Part shown: positions 12,088 to 25,016 of the stretch, in pieces
Layout: each line of letters begins with the position of its first letter
Position numbering within the stretch: the stretch's first letter is position 1
From: Ceraceosorus guamensis
Taxonomy: Eukaryota; Basidiomycota; Exobasidiomycetes; Ceraceosorales; Ceraceosoraceae
Assembly: GCF_003144195.1 (NCBI RefSeq)
Contig: NW_020290043.1
Location: 1-64,000 of the forward strand
DNA: 64,000 nt
Reading direction: 5' to 3'
Position numbers and translations under genes: made by a program
Notes under the pieces: generated by a model
The model's input: only the letters and a program-made list of their open reading frames with translations
Database searches by the model: none
What the model was told of the DNA's origin: nothing

Positions 12088-13204
12088 TTTGCTCTTGGCT
12101 TCGCGACCGCTCATGCCACCGTCACAGTGCGCTGCAGACGAGCGGCAGACAGCTGCTACATAGAACACAGCACTCAGCGCAGTTCCCGACCTCCCGTCGT
12201 ATTGTCCTCAAAGCCTTGGCAAATCGATGTTCAATATCAGGCTCATGGCCAAGTGCGAGTCCAAGATCAGAATTTCAACCAAGTACGCCGCCCCGCATCC
12301 AGCTTCCTTACCCTTTTGCAAACACCATGTATCCTCGTCTCTGGGCTTCGGCTCGCCTAGCGCCGCTCACACCAACGTTCAAAGCACGCGTGTCTCTTGA
12401 CGCGAATGGAAGCCCACAGACTGAGCTGCGAATGCCGCACGCGCTTCAGTTCACGCTTTCTCAAGCTTGAGGGCTCGTTGATCAGTGGAACAGGTTCGCG
12501 GTGCCACCTTGGGGGCAGAGAAGCGATAAGCTCCGAGGCTCGCCCCGCTCGCACCGAGCGAACGCCTCATTCTCTGATCTGGTAATCAGTCAGATTTATG
12601 TTTCGCGATGCTGCGGCTCGGAGCGCTCATGAGCTGGACTGAGTCTCGAGAGGCAGCAAGACGATGTTCATATGCTTGCATGGGCACGACTCACACGAGA
12701 TCGATCGCCCAAGAACGCTCGACTTGTGAATTTCCTGGCATGCTGCACAAAGACGTCTGCATCGAGGTGTCCGACGGCGATCAGGATGAGTCGGAGGGGG
12801 AAAAATGGGAATGAAAGCTGCCCCGTTCAGTGGTGGATGCTGGCGGGTGGAGGGGAGCGCAGAGGGTCTGAATTTCAGCAGAGCCCTCGTAGAGGCGGGT
12901 GGAGTGGAGTTTGAGGACAGGGCTCGGCCAGTCTTTGCGAAGGAAGCGGGAGTTGTCGTCATTGGCTGGAATCTTGAATCACAGGCGAGCGCCAAGTCAG
13001 AAGAGTCTTGAGTCACGATCGAGTCTGAGTGGCACGCACTCGTGGAACCGCGTCACGTGTGTTGAGTCTGTAGTCGAGTCAAGAGTCAAAGTCAAGAGTT
13101 TTGAGCGCTGCCACGCTTGCAACAGATTCTTGATTTCATGATTTTGATTTGCTTTGATCGGTGCGCGAGTGGGCAAAAATTGGTATTTGGAGCTTCGTGA
13201 CGAG

Positions 13205-13222
13205 GAGTCGCGAGTCGCGAGT
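13205..13222. repeat. GAGTCGCGAGTCGCGAGTG short motif array
   Basis: Overlapping GAGTCGC units in intergenic DNA, part of the dispersed GAGTC/GAATCACGAAT family seen at many places in this window. Confidence 0.6.
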
Positions 13223-13528
13223 GTTTGGGTAGGTGCGCATTGGTGATTATGTGTGGTGATGATTCGTGTGCGCGCGCACTCAAGACTCACGACTGGTGGT
13301 GATCCAAGGTCCGGATTAATTGCGTGGTGCGTTTTGAAAAGTCTCTCTTTCAGACGCAGCGAGCGTATAGGCGCAGCGCGACGTTGACTCCACATTCACA
13401 CTCTTGACTTTGATTTACGATTCATCAGATTCAGCGACTACATGCGTGCACGGGCACAGGTCAGCAGGATTGGTGTGAAGACTTCTGGCACAGCAGTAGC
13501 AGCCGTAAGTTGCTCGCAATCAAGTGTG

Positions 13529-13590
13529 CCACATTCACATTCACATTCACATCCACATTCACATCCAGACCCACATTCCCATTCACATTC
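13529..13590 (+). repeat. Degenerate hexanucleotide (CATTCA/CATCCA)n
   Basis: About ten imperfect six-base units. They give a spurious His/Ser-rich frame, which I do not call as coding. Confidence 0.8.
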
Positions 13591-13899
13591 TCCATGCGCA
13601 CCACACCTACACCGCAAGCAGACTAGTGACGCAGCTACGCATCGTCAAGCTCGGACAAGACTCAGTAGTGTCGCTTCATACACGAATCTCTGCTCTATGA
13701 GCGGCATCCTTAGGGATCTGCCTAACGCATTCATCAGTCCATCGGCCAGTCTCATCGCAAAGTCAAAGGTCGATCGCTAGACCACAGGGGAACGTCCTTT
13801 CAAGCGTCGGCTATCCGTCGATCGACGTGGTTTACCAGGCGGAAATTTCTCTCACCCAGCGAATGGGGCTCGAGTATTGAGCACGGAGATTTGTTCACG

Positions 13900-15024
13900 A
13901 TGTCATCGTTGCCCTTTGCAGGGGCCAAAAGCGGCGCGGCAGCTGTTCCACAAGTATCGCGGACAGGTCAGGCTGCTGCATCCACGTCGATGACAGCAGG
14001 TGCGATCGTGGATGACATTCCGTACGATCAGCTGGCACAGCTCTCCAAGACGATGGGAAGCGTCATCAGGTCGCTGTTGGAGCTTCAGAATCAGCTTCAC
14101 AATTCTTACGCTCCGGACGATTGGTGAGTCGAGCTGGACATGCACCCGTAGCCTTGCGTGGAGCACAAGTTGGCTGGCAGTCTGCAAACTTCCTGGCTCG
14201 ATCGCGGGTCCCATGCTCAAATGCCCTCTCCCTTTTGCACTAGGTCAAAGCTGTTGACTCAGCACATGGAGCTCATTTCGGCAACTCACACCCTCACCTC
14301 ACTTCTAGCATCACCGACACCGACGCATGACGCGCAAATGGCATTTCTCAACACCTTCCTCGCAGCAGAGGCAGACGCGAACAATCTGTATGCTGGGAAT
14401 GTCTCTGACGGAGGCTCGCAGGCCATCGCTGGCTCGGGTGTGGATGCTTTGGGTCTGCCTGTGGACGGGTCTCTGTCAAAAGGGCAGCAGAGACATGCGA
14501 CGGCCGAAGGAACCCCGAGGGTGGATTACTCCAACGAGGTTAGACGAGAAAGGGGCAACCTATTGGAAAGAGTTGCAGTTCATCCCTCGGGTGTTTTGGA
14601 TGCGGAACAGAAAGCTAGACTGACCGAATTTCTTCGCGCGAGGGTAGACTTTGGACTGGAGAATGCGTGGGAGCAGGGATGGCACGAATGGTGTGTCCAG
14701 CATCCCGTCTCACAAGAACCTGCAGCATCAGCACCAGCGCAGCGCAATGCAACATTTGCGAGCGCTACGGCGGCGGAAGAACAGACCAGGAAAGAAGCAA
14801 AGAGACGTCTAAGGATTGCTAGATCTGAACAGAGAAAGCATGACGATGCGTCCATTGCTTGCTTAAGAGCTTATTGGCACCTCAAACAACAACCTGATGA
14901 GAATGGAGAAAAGTACGATTGGAAAATGCGGATCAGCGATGAGGAGCTTAGGGAAATGGAAGCGGAGGATGCGGAGCAGCAGGGGGAGCAAGACGGGGAA
15001 GAAGATCAGATGAATGTCGATTAG
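13900..15024 (+). CDS. MED8: Probable Mediator complex subunit 8 (MED8)
   Basis: Exons 13900-14123 and 14244-15024, giving 334 residues. After a low-complexity N-terminus comes a helical stretch LSKTMGSVIRSLLELQNQL, then DDWSKLLTQHMELISATHTLTSLL. This resembles the W-plus-helix core of fungal Med8 (a segment of the type SW..L...N.LL.QTHSLS.SL). The later VAVHPSGVLDAEQKARL and the C-terminal EKYDWKMRI also fit Med8, followed by an acidic tail. Med8 sits in the Mediator head module and links activators to RNA polymerase II. The match is by pattern only and the protein is divergent; a structure-based search would settle it. The start ATG at 13900 is the first in frame. Confidence 0.65.
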
Positions 15025-16762
15025 ACTCCTTGGAGCTTCCGAAGCTTACAGTTGGACCCCCAAGGAAGAATGGAAGCTGCCCGCAAGCTCGTCCCGCCCT
15101 TGCGTCACTCTAGCACTGAACATTTGTTTGTTCATGCTCGGTCATGTATTGCTAGCAAATGTCACCAGATCAAGTTCGGCAGTCAGAACGGGACCCATCG
15201 ATTGACACTTGGGCGATAAAGGTATCCAGTTGACGGAACCTCGCACATACCAGTCAGAGTAAAGGCTTCGAGCCAAGCCAAAAGTCACGTCGCAACGAAA
15301 GCGGGCTTGTTGGTCGCGGTGATTCTTGTGGCGGCACGGGTTGCATCGAAGGCTCGTGGCACGGGCATGGAGCATGTTTTAGAATAGGCAAACGATTCGT
15401 CAGGCCTAATCTCGACGACGAATCTACAAAGGTCAGCGTCTCGAGTCTCGAGTCTTGAGTTATGAGTGAGTTCCGGGCCTTGAACAGTCTTGCTGTCGTC
15501 ACGTGACCCGATTCGATGCAAGTGCTGCATGGATGGCAGGAAGCTGGAGCGGGTGAACCTTGTAGGCAAGCGTGCGTCACAGCGCGCAAAGCTGCGTCTG
15601 TGTGCCTTATCTCGCGTGGAAGAGAGGAGCTTCGATCGAGCGCCTCGAGCCATGGTAGTAGTTCAGTGCATGCTGGTGCTCTTGACGACTTGGTAGAAGG
15701 AGTCGCGAGTGAGTGCATGTAGTCAAGTCGATAGGCCAACGAAGCACCGAAAGAGTCATTGTAGTCTGATGAGTCGTGAGTCTAGTCAAAGCTGCGGTGA
15801 TGATGCGAATGCAACCCAGACCGCCGATCCGCACTCGTTCAGGCAGTGACTGCGGTGACTTGATTGAGCGCAGACGAACGCCGCCCAATCATTCCAGGTT
15901 CGATTGCAATGGCACGGGGTCGAGCGAGCGGACGGCGAAGGTCTATCCGCGCACGCTCAACGCGCCCCAGCACGCGGCGCCGGCAGCCGTGCATTTGCGC
16001 GTGCATGCATGCCTGCTGCCCTACTCTTGACTGCCTGCCTGCCAGCCTGCCTGCCAGCCTGCCTGCAGCATGATAACCACCCAGCGGACAGACTTCCGTC
16101 CACTCCGTACTACTTTACGGTAAACGACGGCTCGCGACTGCAAACATGCTATTCAAGATCGCAGCAGCTAAATTCTCTCTGTAAGTCACTATAGCCATCC
16201 ACAATGCAGCATCACCAACACTCGTGACTCTCGATCGAGAGGCGTAATTTTTGGGAGAAATGCCCCGCTGGCTATACGTGTTGCTGCATCGTACAAGGGA
16301 TTCGCAGCAGATGACCCGAGGCAGAGAGCCGTGCTCGCGGATGTTATGGCGGAGCGTACCCTGATGCTGCGCTGCTGCTGCGTGAGTGCGGCGGTGCGTG
16401 CATGGGCGCATGCACGGCCGAAGTGATGCAGTCGCAGACACGAGCATGCGCGTGGCGTACGTTGCGTATCTCCTCGTGAACATTCAGCATTGATTTGTGC
16501 ATTTCAACTTCCGCCGCCCGGGGGGTCTGGCTGCTGTTCTTTTTCCCAAATCAAAATTCTTCATCTCGATCCTATACCTTTCCTCCTCTCCTCTCCCACT
16601 GCTCACTTATTGCAGCGTGCTCGATTTCCCACACCCTGCTCTGAGCTCCATCGTCAGCCTCGTCGACGTCCGTACTGACTTGTCGTAAAGACCCGAACTC
16701 TCTACAGAGCTCCTCCTGCACGACGTCCTTTCCGCCAGCGACTTGACTCACCCAAAGCGATC
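15025..16762. other. Intergenic MED8/MFS transporter
   Basis: About 1.7 kb. It contains GAGTC-family motifs (15441-15470, near 15700 and near 15770), a TGCC-type repeat at 16031-16067 and, before the MFS gene, a CT-rich leader (about 16540-16740). No gene is supported. Confidence 0.5.
16031..16067. repeat. (CTGC/CAGC)CTGC short tandem repeat
   Basis: Imperfect four-base CTGC units, with every third or so replaced by CAGC. Intergenic. Confidence 0.75.
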
Positions 16763-18881
16763 ATGTCTGCTCCGTCTGAGCGCACGCCTCTGGTCAATGG
16801 CGCTCCAGCTGGAGCTGCGCACCGCCCTGGTAGCCTGGGCACATTCAGGACCTCACAAGACTCTCAAGCCACCTCCAGCACTGCCTACACCGACGAGGAG
16901 ATTCTGGCACAGGAGAGCGCATTCAGCGCTAGTGAGTCTCCATTCCGTGACGCTTTAGCATTGTTTTAAATGGCGTCGTCACCACGGAAAGCATACACGC
17001 TGACATTTTCAAATCCCTCGACTCTTCCCCAGTCCGCGATGCCTCTCATGGTGTAGACCCAAACTCGTCCGCATTCATCCCTCCTCCACCCGACCAATCG
17101 CACTTCTCCATCCAACACTCAGGACTGCGCTTGCCTGATGGGCCCGCTTCGGAAGAGGTGCCAGGCCGCAGGCCTGATTTGTACATCATCTTAGGAGCAA
17201 TGTGGATCGGAACATTTGTAGCGGCATTGGACGGAACAGTGGTTGCGACGATCCAATCTCGCGTAGGATCCGAATTCTACGTCAGCAAAGAAGTGGGCTG
17301 GCTAGGAACTTCCTACCTCTTGACTCAGACCGCCTTTCAACCCCTGTACGGAAGACTGTCGGACATCTTTGGAAGAAAGTTCGCCACGCTCTTTGCTTCG
17401 GCTGTATTCGCTGTTGGAACTCTGTTCTGCGGACTGGCTCAGACGTTCCCGCAGCTTTGTGCGGCTCGAGCTATTGCTGGTGTGGGAGGCGGTGGCCTCA
17501 CAAGTATGTCGACTATCGTTACCAGCGATCTCATTGACCTCAAGAACCGAGGAACGTGAGTTTCGATTATCGTGCCCCTGCTGGGAGCCACGTCGCTGAC
17601 AGACCATACATGCGCTTCGAATTTGGCAGCTATCAGGGCATTGGAAATCTTGTCTACGCGGCAGGTGCAGCCCTCGGCGGTCCTATCGGTGGTGCACTTG
17701 CTGATGGAGGTCTCGGGTGGCGTTTCGCATTCCTCATGCAAATTCCTCTCTGCCTGATACACCTCGGCGTCGTTTCGTGGAAAGTGGACATCCCGGCTGG
17801 TCCAGGAAGCATGAAGGACAAGTTCAAGCGCATCGACGTTTGGGGAGCTTTGACACTCGTCAGCAGCATCACCCTCATCTTGGTCGGCTTGAGTTTGGGC
17901 GGAGCGGAGCGAGAATGGAGCGATCGCTTGGTGGTGGGGACGCTTGCTGCTGGCGCAGTTGTTCTCACTGCCTTTATCCTCGTGGAGAAGTACGTCGCTA
18001 GAGAACCTTTGATGCCCATGGCGGTGCTATTCAACCGCACGCCCGGCGCAGTGGCTTTGGCTTGCTGGTTCCTCAGCATGAGCCAATTCGGCATTTGTGA
18101 GTCCTACCTCTCCCCTACCCAGTCCCAGTACTCTGCTGCTGAGTAGCTCATACCCTCTCCTCTTGCCTGCCACCAAGTGTTCAACGTCCCGCAGTACTTT
18201 ACTTCCGTCGAGGGCACGTCCTCCTCCTACGCCGGTCTGCACTTGATTCCCAACGCCATCGTGGCCTCAAGTTGCTCCCTCGGATCCGGTTTGATCATGG
18301 CTCGAACTGGCAACTACCGTACGATGATGCTGGCTGGAGGAATTTCTGGAGTGGTTGGACCATTGGCTATGGTCTTCTGGCAACGCAACGTGACTCCAGA
18401 GTGGGCTTACTGGTTGACAATGCCATGGGGAGGAGCAGCGTTTGGCAGCATCCTCACCATTACCCTCGTAGCTCTCATCGCCTCCATCGATCCAGCACAA
18501 ATGGCAGCTGCTACAGGCGTGACGTACCTCTTCCGAGCTACCGGAAGCGTGTTGGGCATCTCGCTCACCAACGCCATTCTTCAAAACAACCTCAAGGTCA
18601 ATCTTGGCAAAGCTCACTTGCCTCGCAAAATCATCGAAGAGATCAGAGCGGACGTGTCGTACATTCAGAGACTGCCGCCGAAGCAAAAGGCTCTCGCGGT
18701 GGATGCTATGCAGCTTTCCTTTAGAAAAGTCTTTATCTTTATTGCCGTCACTGGGTTCCTCGCGTTTCTCTCTCTCTTGCCCATCAAGCAGTACACGCTG
18801 CCCGGTAGCCCGGCCAAGAACCCACCTAGCGGCCAGGCTCAACGTCAACAGACGATCGAGGAGGAGGACGAAGACATTTGA
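16763..18881 (+). CDS. MFS transporter, DHA2/vacuolar basic amino acid transporter type (Fnx1/Vba-like)
   Basis: Exons 16763-16931, 17033-17555, 17630-18096 and 18178-18881, giving 620 residues. A polar N-terminal tail of about 100 residues (with the phrase RDASHGVDPNS) is followed by about 14 hydrophobic segments. The first contains LDGTVVATI, the family hallmark in helix 1. Motif A, GRLSDIFGRK, lies at about 162-171 between helices 2 and 3. GVGGGGLTSMSTIV follows, and the C-terminal tail is acidic (QQTIEEEDEDI). Members of this group move basic amino acids into the vacuole or export drugs by proton antiport. Sequence alone does not separate these substrates, so no gene symbol is given. It converges with the UGGT gene; the 298-base gap carries a short CA repeat near 19041-19063. 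Confidence 0.85.
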
Positions 18882-19179
18882 GCTGGCGAGGAGCCCAGCG
18901 TTGCAGCTCTTTGCAATCCGGCGCCCCCTTCCCTTTCGGCGAAAGTGGCCGGCTTGAGCGCCTACCCTGTGCGCGCTCAAAGCCAACCGACCATCGTTTC
19001 CCCCTCCATCATCTCACCAATCCTCCCCCTTCACTTCCCCCCCCCACACACACACGCACACGTCAAGCAATGTGTCTCGCAAAGGTGTTTGTTGTGAATG
19101 CACGAGTCTGGAAGTCAATCGCATGCATTTAATCAGCGGACTAGTGCTCGGCATTGTGCTTGGCGCGCCAGCAGCGGCA

Positions 19180-22100
19180 TCAAAGTTCGTCATGGTGCAC
19201 CGCCTCGTGCGCCAAGTTTGCACTCGTCTCCAACTCCACCTCCTTCTCCTTTACAGTCTCTTGCTTATCCACCACTACATTCTTTCCCAGCTTATCCTGC
19301 CCCGCCAATCGACTTGCTAAGCGTGCCACTTCTTCGTCGTATGCTGTCCATTCGGGAATCTGCCTCGCCCTCTCCAATTTGGTCGATTTGATCTTGGGAT
19401 TCTGACACAGGTCTATCGTCTTGGCTTGTGCTAGCCAGTCTTTGGAGCACCACGTCTCGCACCATCTGGTTCGAGCAACGCAGCGCCGTATCAGTTTCCG
19501 CCCGCACTGTCTGACGATCCGAGAAGCGCGCGTGCGATGACTCACAACCAAGTCTTGTCCAGCGTGAAGATGGGAAGCTGGAATTGCAGACTGTTCGGAA
19601 GGCTATCGGCGCGCCGAGGATACGTCAGCGTTTCGTCTGCGAAATCTCACATCAGCAAACACTTCGGCACGCACTCTTGGTCCAGGTTAGCAAGCGAGTT
19701 GGGATCCGCACTCAATTGCTGATAATGACCTCTTAGACGATCTCCAGCTGCCACACGACGGAAGCGATTCAGATCGACGACGTAGAGAGCCGAGATGTGG
19801 TACGGCTTGCCCCGCAGGAAATTCTTCCAATATCCTTGTTCCCAAAATCTGAAATTGTCCATGTCGTAAGAGTCGTTGCCCATAGGCGGATAGCCGTACG
19901 GAGCTGAAAAGAAAAGGCGCACAGCAAATATAAGCGCGGAGCACATCGATTGCTGAGCGATCAACGCAGCTACTCTCTACTCACCACCGTGCAGGTCCGT
20001 CTTGACCAACTCTTGAAGATCAGATCGTACGATCTGATCTGCGTCTACGAAGATGATTTTGCTGAGATCAAGTGGAAAGAGAACGTCTAGGAACAAGATT
20101 TTCATGCCCCAGATTATGCGCTGCTTTTCGCGCTGTCCCCTCAACCAGTGAGGCCACGCATACGTGATCAGCTCGTAGTCAAAGCCATACTCCTGAGCCA
20201 GATGGGGAATGAATTCCTTGAAGGAAGGGCTCAAGAAATTTTCGATGAACCAAAATTTGACGCTAGACTTCGTGTGCTTGAGCACACTGGATTGTGTGGG
20301 CCGAACAATTTCGGTCAGCAGATGAATCACCCATACAGTTTCGAAGCCACTCACGAGAGGATCATGATGTACGTCATTCTCTCGTAGAGATGCCCGCTGG
20401 CGACCGTGAAGATGTTGATATCTGCGCTCGACCGCTTGCTTACAGGCCTGACAGCTTTGTTCACCACCTCATCTGCTTTGCCTTTCGCAGCTTTGAATGC
20501 TTGTCTTGCAGCTGCCAGCAGTCCCTTTCCTGCGCTGTCTTCCTCCTCAGATGGCATATCCTCGTCCAGATCAACCACCAAGCTTTCTTCTTGCTTGCCC
20601 GGACGGCGCTTGACTCTGGGATAGATGGTCAGGCCGTGCAGGGTGTCCACAGTGACAGCATCACCTGTCTGGTCCACGCTTGGGCTTTCCCAACCATGGT
20701 TGCCAACACTACGCATTTCGAAAAGCTCACTACTCCTTCCTTCTCGAATGCGTAACCGATACAAGCCAGGCTGTGCACGGAATTGGAAGTAGGCCAGGTT
20801 CGCCATGACTATGGTGTCGAGCTGCACAGCGCCATCCGGCGACTCTAGCACTAGCTCAAGACCTCGCGGTATCTGCCTCGCACCAGGCACGCCTTCCTCA
20901 CGTGCATGACCCTCGAGCAAAATGTGCTTCAGCTCGTAGATCGCATTGACGCCGGCGTCTCGACCGCTTGGAGGTACGTCTCGAAGTCGGATGTTGTCCA
21001 GATCGTACACCGCTTCCGCCGCCATTGGTAACCATGATGGCGGAGTGTCCAGCGCCATGGTGAGCACTGCATCCTCCGGCATGCCTAGGAATTGCAACTT
21101 GGAACCTTGCTGCTTGCCAGACGCATCGAACGACATCTGCGTCGGAGCGCTCGAGCGGTAAAACCGCTTTAGCGGCAGTTCGCTTTGCTTCGTCTCTGGG
21201 TTCAGAATGACGCGAAGATAGGTGTCCTTCATGCTCGCGATGAGCTTCAAGACGGGAATCCATGACTGCGTGCGCTCAGAGAGTGGATCCAGAGCCACGA
21301 AGAGCCGAGTGTGCGCGGTAGACCTATCTCCCTTTTCAAAGGAAGAGTGCCGAGCTTCAATCTGATCGAAAATTGAACTGCGAGCGGTCTGCGGTGGCTG
21401 AAAGATGCCCTCGGCCGCTTCGTCGACGTAATAGACAGAGCTCATGATCGAGGTTGCAAAGGTTGCTATCTGCGCATGATCTTCTTTGTTGAGACCTTCA
21501 AAATGGACGCCGGCCTGCGACAGTCCTTCGACGACAGGATCAATCCGCCTGCGAGACTCTAGAGACAAAAGGGCTTCAAAGTCGCCCGAGTCGATGTTCT
21601 GTGCATTGAAGCCCGTGAGCACTCTGCCGTTGAGCACGATTCCAAATTGTCGCTCATCAATGCCCAAAGCATTCGCGAATGGGGCAACCTCGTCCCAGAA
21701 CAGTCCTGCTGCAGTAGCAGCCGGTGTGTTCCATCCTTTCTCCTTCGTTGCCGAGACGTCATCTTGCGGGTCTGCATGACCAAAGATCTGCTGGCCCTCG
21801 ACTCGACCCTCTGTGACAATATCTCGGAGCGAGCCTTGATACCCCTCGACTAATTCGATCAAGTTCTCTGGACCAAGCTTCGACTTGAGATCCGTCGGAA
21901 TGCTTAACATGTCGTGCAAAAAGGTGGACAACAAGCTTGCTGAGGGTTGCAAGCGACTAGCCTCCGAAGCTCTGCGCGGTACATGCACAAAGCCGAGACG
22001 AAACGCATTTTGGGACTGCACACAGGAGGTAGGCGCAGATCAGCCCTCGGATAATCCGTTTGAGCCTCTCGAAAGTGACGTACCAATGCGTTCAGTGCTT

Positions 22101-25016
22101 CGCGTACGAGGCTTGATCCCTCTTGAGAATCCAAGTCGCCCACCACCCATACCGTTGCATTCACCTTTTCAAAGGCGGGCGAATACACGAAGCGCTCTAC
22201 AACCGCTTTGTTCTTAAGGGTGTCCGCCGCTTTCACAAGGTCAACTGCGCGCGGCTTGACAGCGGCAGGTGCGGGATTGTCAGGAGTGCTTATCTCCTCG
22301 TCGGGAAACACCAAACTGGATCTAGAGGTGAACGTTGTCGGCAGATCATAAAAGTAGTGCGATATGTCCTGTTCGGGATCAATCTGACGGAAGTAGACCT
22401 ATCAAAAAGGAACAAAGACTTGTCAGCTCGCCTCATGGTATTACAAGATTAGCGTGCCTTGCACGACGCACCGGCCGAGCGAGCGCTTGCGTTTGTGTCG
22501 ACACGAGCGAATGGATAGCGTTGAAAGCTTGAGCATTGAAGGGAATGCGTTGGCCGTTCACCAGCACATGTCCCCGCGCGTGGCTGCCCCTCAAGTCGAG
22601 ATGCAAGCGCTTAACATAGCTTCGGACGCTGTGCTCCCTCTCGGATAGCTCAGGATCGGTCAGAAGTTGTTCAGGATTGAGCGTGTCTGCTTTGCTCTTC
22701 AACACACGTCGCGCCTCGTTCAATGCTAGCTTGACGTCGATCTGCTGACCGGAGGAGGTACTGCGCACAAGGGCCTTGAGCCATTCGACTACACCGGTAT
22801 TACCGAGCTCTGCATGAAGTAGCCAGAACAGGCGTGCCATCTGCAGAGCTGTTAATGAAGCAAAGGTAAAAGATACTCAGTGGACAAGATGACGGGTGTG
22901 ACGGCCCCTCAGCGCTCACATTGGAATTGATCCAGGTCTTCCAAGCCCCCTGGTACGAATCCCCAGCGCAACCCAATGCGAGGGATGGTGGGAAACAAGC
23001 TCTCTGCAAGGAAGCCACACGTCTCTCGCCTTGTGAGATCCATCACCAAGATGACATTGAAGATGTTTCTGGCAATGTGCGGAAATGCCCCAGGCCAGAG
23101 AGGTCGAATGAGCTGCGCCAAAAGGATAGCAGCGAGGAATGCGTTAGGGAAGGAAGCAGACAACCACATAGCTCGTTGTGACTCACTGCTTGCAAGCTGG
23201 GAGACCAACTCGCGTACATGCTGTCCTTCTCCAAATCGTTGAGATAGGTGATTGCACCTTCGCGCGGGAAATTCAAATCGCGTGATCCTTCTGCAGACGA
23301 CTCCGCGTCTTTGGGAGCTGCCCGAGGCATCGAAGCTGCTGCGCCTCTCGGCATGCCCCTTTCGATGCGATCACTGGCATCAAAGAAGACGTTTGAAGAC
23401 GCGTCTGGATCCTGCGCTTGACCGATCGGAGCGTACGTCAACAGGTCAAGCGCGGCGGCAGGCGTCAGATTGAGATAAGGGGACGTTAAAGAAGTGATAT
23501 GGGCCTGGTCTGCTCGCAGAGGAGCCAGAAGCCTGGCCGTAATCCGCCAATTCATGTGAGCATGCTACGCTACAAGCTGTGCCGGCCCTACACCCGACTC
23601 ACCCAAGAGGGCTAATCTCTTTCTCGGCGAGCGCCTTGCCATTCAGCCAGATGTCGCTCGAGCCGGCTTCCATCGCGGTAGTGTGCATTTCTTCAAGCTC
23701 TTCAAGAAACTCCTGCTTTGGGCCTGCAGCTCTTCTCGCAAGGCCCACGGCATGAACAGGAAAGTCATGTGAAAGCTGAGCCAGAGCTCGTAGGGGATCA
23801 GGCGATTGGATGATCAGTTGTGTGGCTTTGGCGCCCAGCTCTGATGTCGAGAAGGATACGGTAAATTTGCGGTGCTACAAGTATCAAGTGACACATCAAT
23901 GACCCACCAGTGATTTCTCCTTCGTTCAGGTTGCCCAGAGACTCTACCTTGTCCTCATCGGTTGTGCCAATCAGCTTGTCCAGCCATTCGCGCTCGATCA
24001 AGTCGCCCTCAGACTGGGCTGACCCAAGTGACTTCCCTTGCACCGTATCGGAAAGCGCGATCTCCTTGATTCTACGATCATCAATGACGAGGTAGTCCAC
24101 CTTCTTTAAATCCAAAGTTGCGCCATAGCCTGCCAAAAATGCTGGAGATATGGCAGCTTCTTCCGCCCGAGGAGCCTTCCACCTCAACACGTATCGCAAC
24201 GTTGGGCTTTGACCAGCGGAGACATGTCTACTCAGTTCTTGATGCAGAGACCTGAAGTTTGGAGAGTAAGGGTCCGCGTATAGGATGGCTACACGCGGCT
24301 TCGCTAAGCCAGATGATGCTGGCGCACCTTGCTTTGAGTGACGGATGTGGTCGAAAGGCACCTCCAAAAGTGTTGTGCTTCAAGCGAAAGTCTGTACCAT
24401 CAGCCCTAAGCGCTCTGTGACACCCAATCAGCCTTGGACATACTCACTCGGATTCAGACCCCGTACCTAAGGCTTCTTCCACTTCCGATGCGGTGCAGAG
24501 CACCTTTTGTCCCCATGCTACCCAGCTTCCACACTCGACTGCCGGTCCTTGTGATCTCTCCGACCAGCGCTCCTCCGCACCGCCTCTGTTATACATTTGC
24601 CAGAAAGCGGTCACCTTTGGAGCCTCTGTATGCATAGCCAGCGCCCAATTCCACAGCTGGCGATCCCACAGCTTCTCGAGCAACCCAGCATCGTCGAGCG
24701 CCTGTACAGCTGCTGTGTAGGTTCGTTCATCCGAGGCGTTGCGATCTAGCACGACTGACTGAGGGTCTGTGAGACGATCTAAGAGTGGCCAGAAGCTACC
24801 GGGATCCTGAGTGTGCGCAGCTTCGAGGATCTCCAGCAGCAGAGGGGTTGCCGGCCATGGAGACTGCAGCGAGACGGAGATGGGCGGTGAGTGAGACTGT
24901 GCAGCAGAGCTCAGCGGCGCTACCAGCGAAATGCATGCTAAGCAGCTGGTCGCAAAAGCTATCAAAGCGTTGAACTTGTTGGAATTTCGAGACGTTGTCC
25001 GCCCGAGGACACGCAT
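19180..25016 (-). CDS. GPT1: UDP-glucose:glycoprotein glucosyltransferase (UGGT), ER-lumenal
   Basis: Twelve exons: 24448-25016, 23908-24377, 23603-23840, 23187-23532, 22920-23112, 22472-22848, 22084-22398, 20355-22015, 19985-20286, 19675-19903, 19546-19602 and 19180-19465, giving 1680 residues. A signal peptide (about 13-40) leads into thioredoxin-like folding-sensor domains. The GT24 catalytic domain begins at about 1367 with [15 protein letters not shown]. It has [18 protein letters not shown] with the metal-binding D-A-D near 1473, [17 protein letters not shown] and WCETWCS. The protein ends HHDEL, an ER retrieval signal. The enzyme adds one glucose back to N-glycans of misfolded glycoproteins so that calnexin rebinds them. 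Its length is typical. Three joins (acceptors at 23841, 23533 and 19466) were decided by frame and conservation, not by the nearest AG. Confidence 0.95.

Larger units (their letters stand above)
12088..13899. other. Intergenic UBC4/MED8
   Basis: About 1.8 kb without a supported gene. The part at about 13000-13430 is rich in GAGTC/CGAGTC-type short motifs and contains a GATTTACGATTC copy (13411-13424). A degenerate CATTCA repeat follows at 13529-13590. Frames of 60-130 codons here are compositional and match nothing I know. Confidence 0.5.

Noticed and set aside
13442-13780. 112-codon His/Ser-rich frame
   Set aside because: Driven by the CATTCA repeat, no domain and no conserved flanks.
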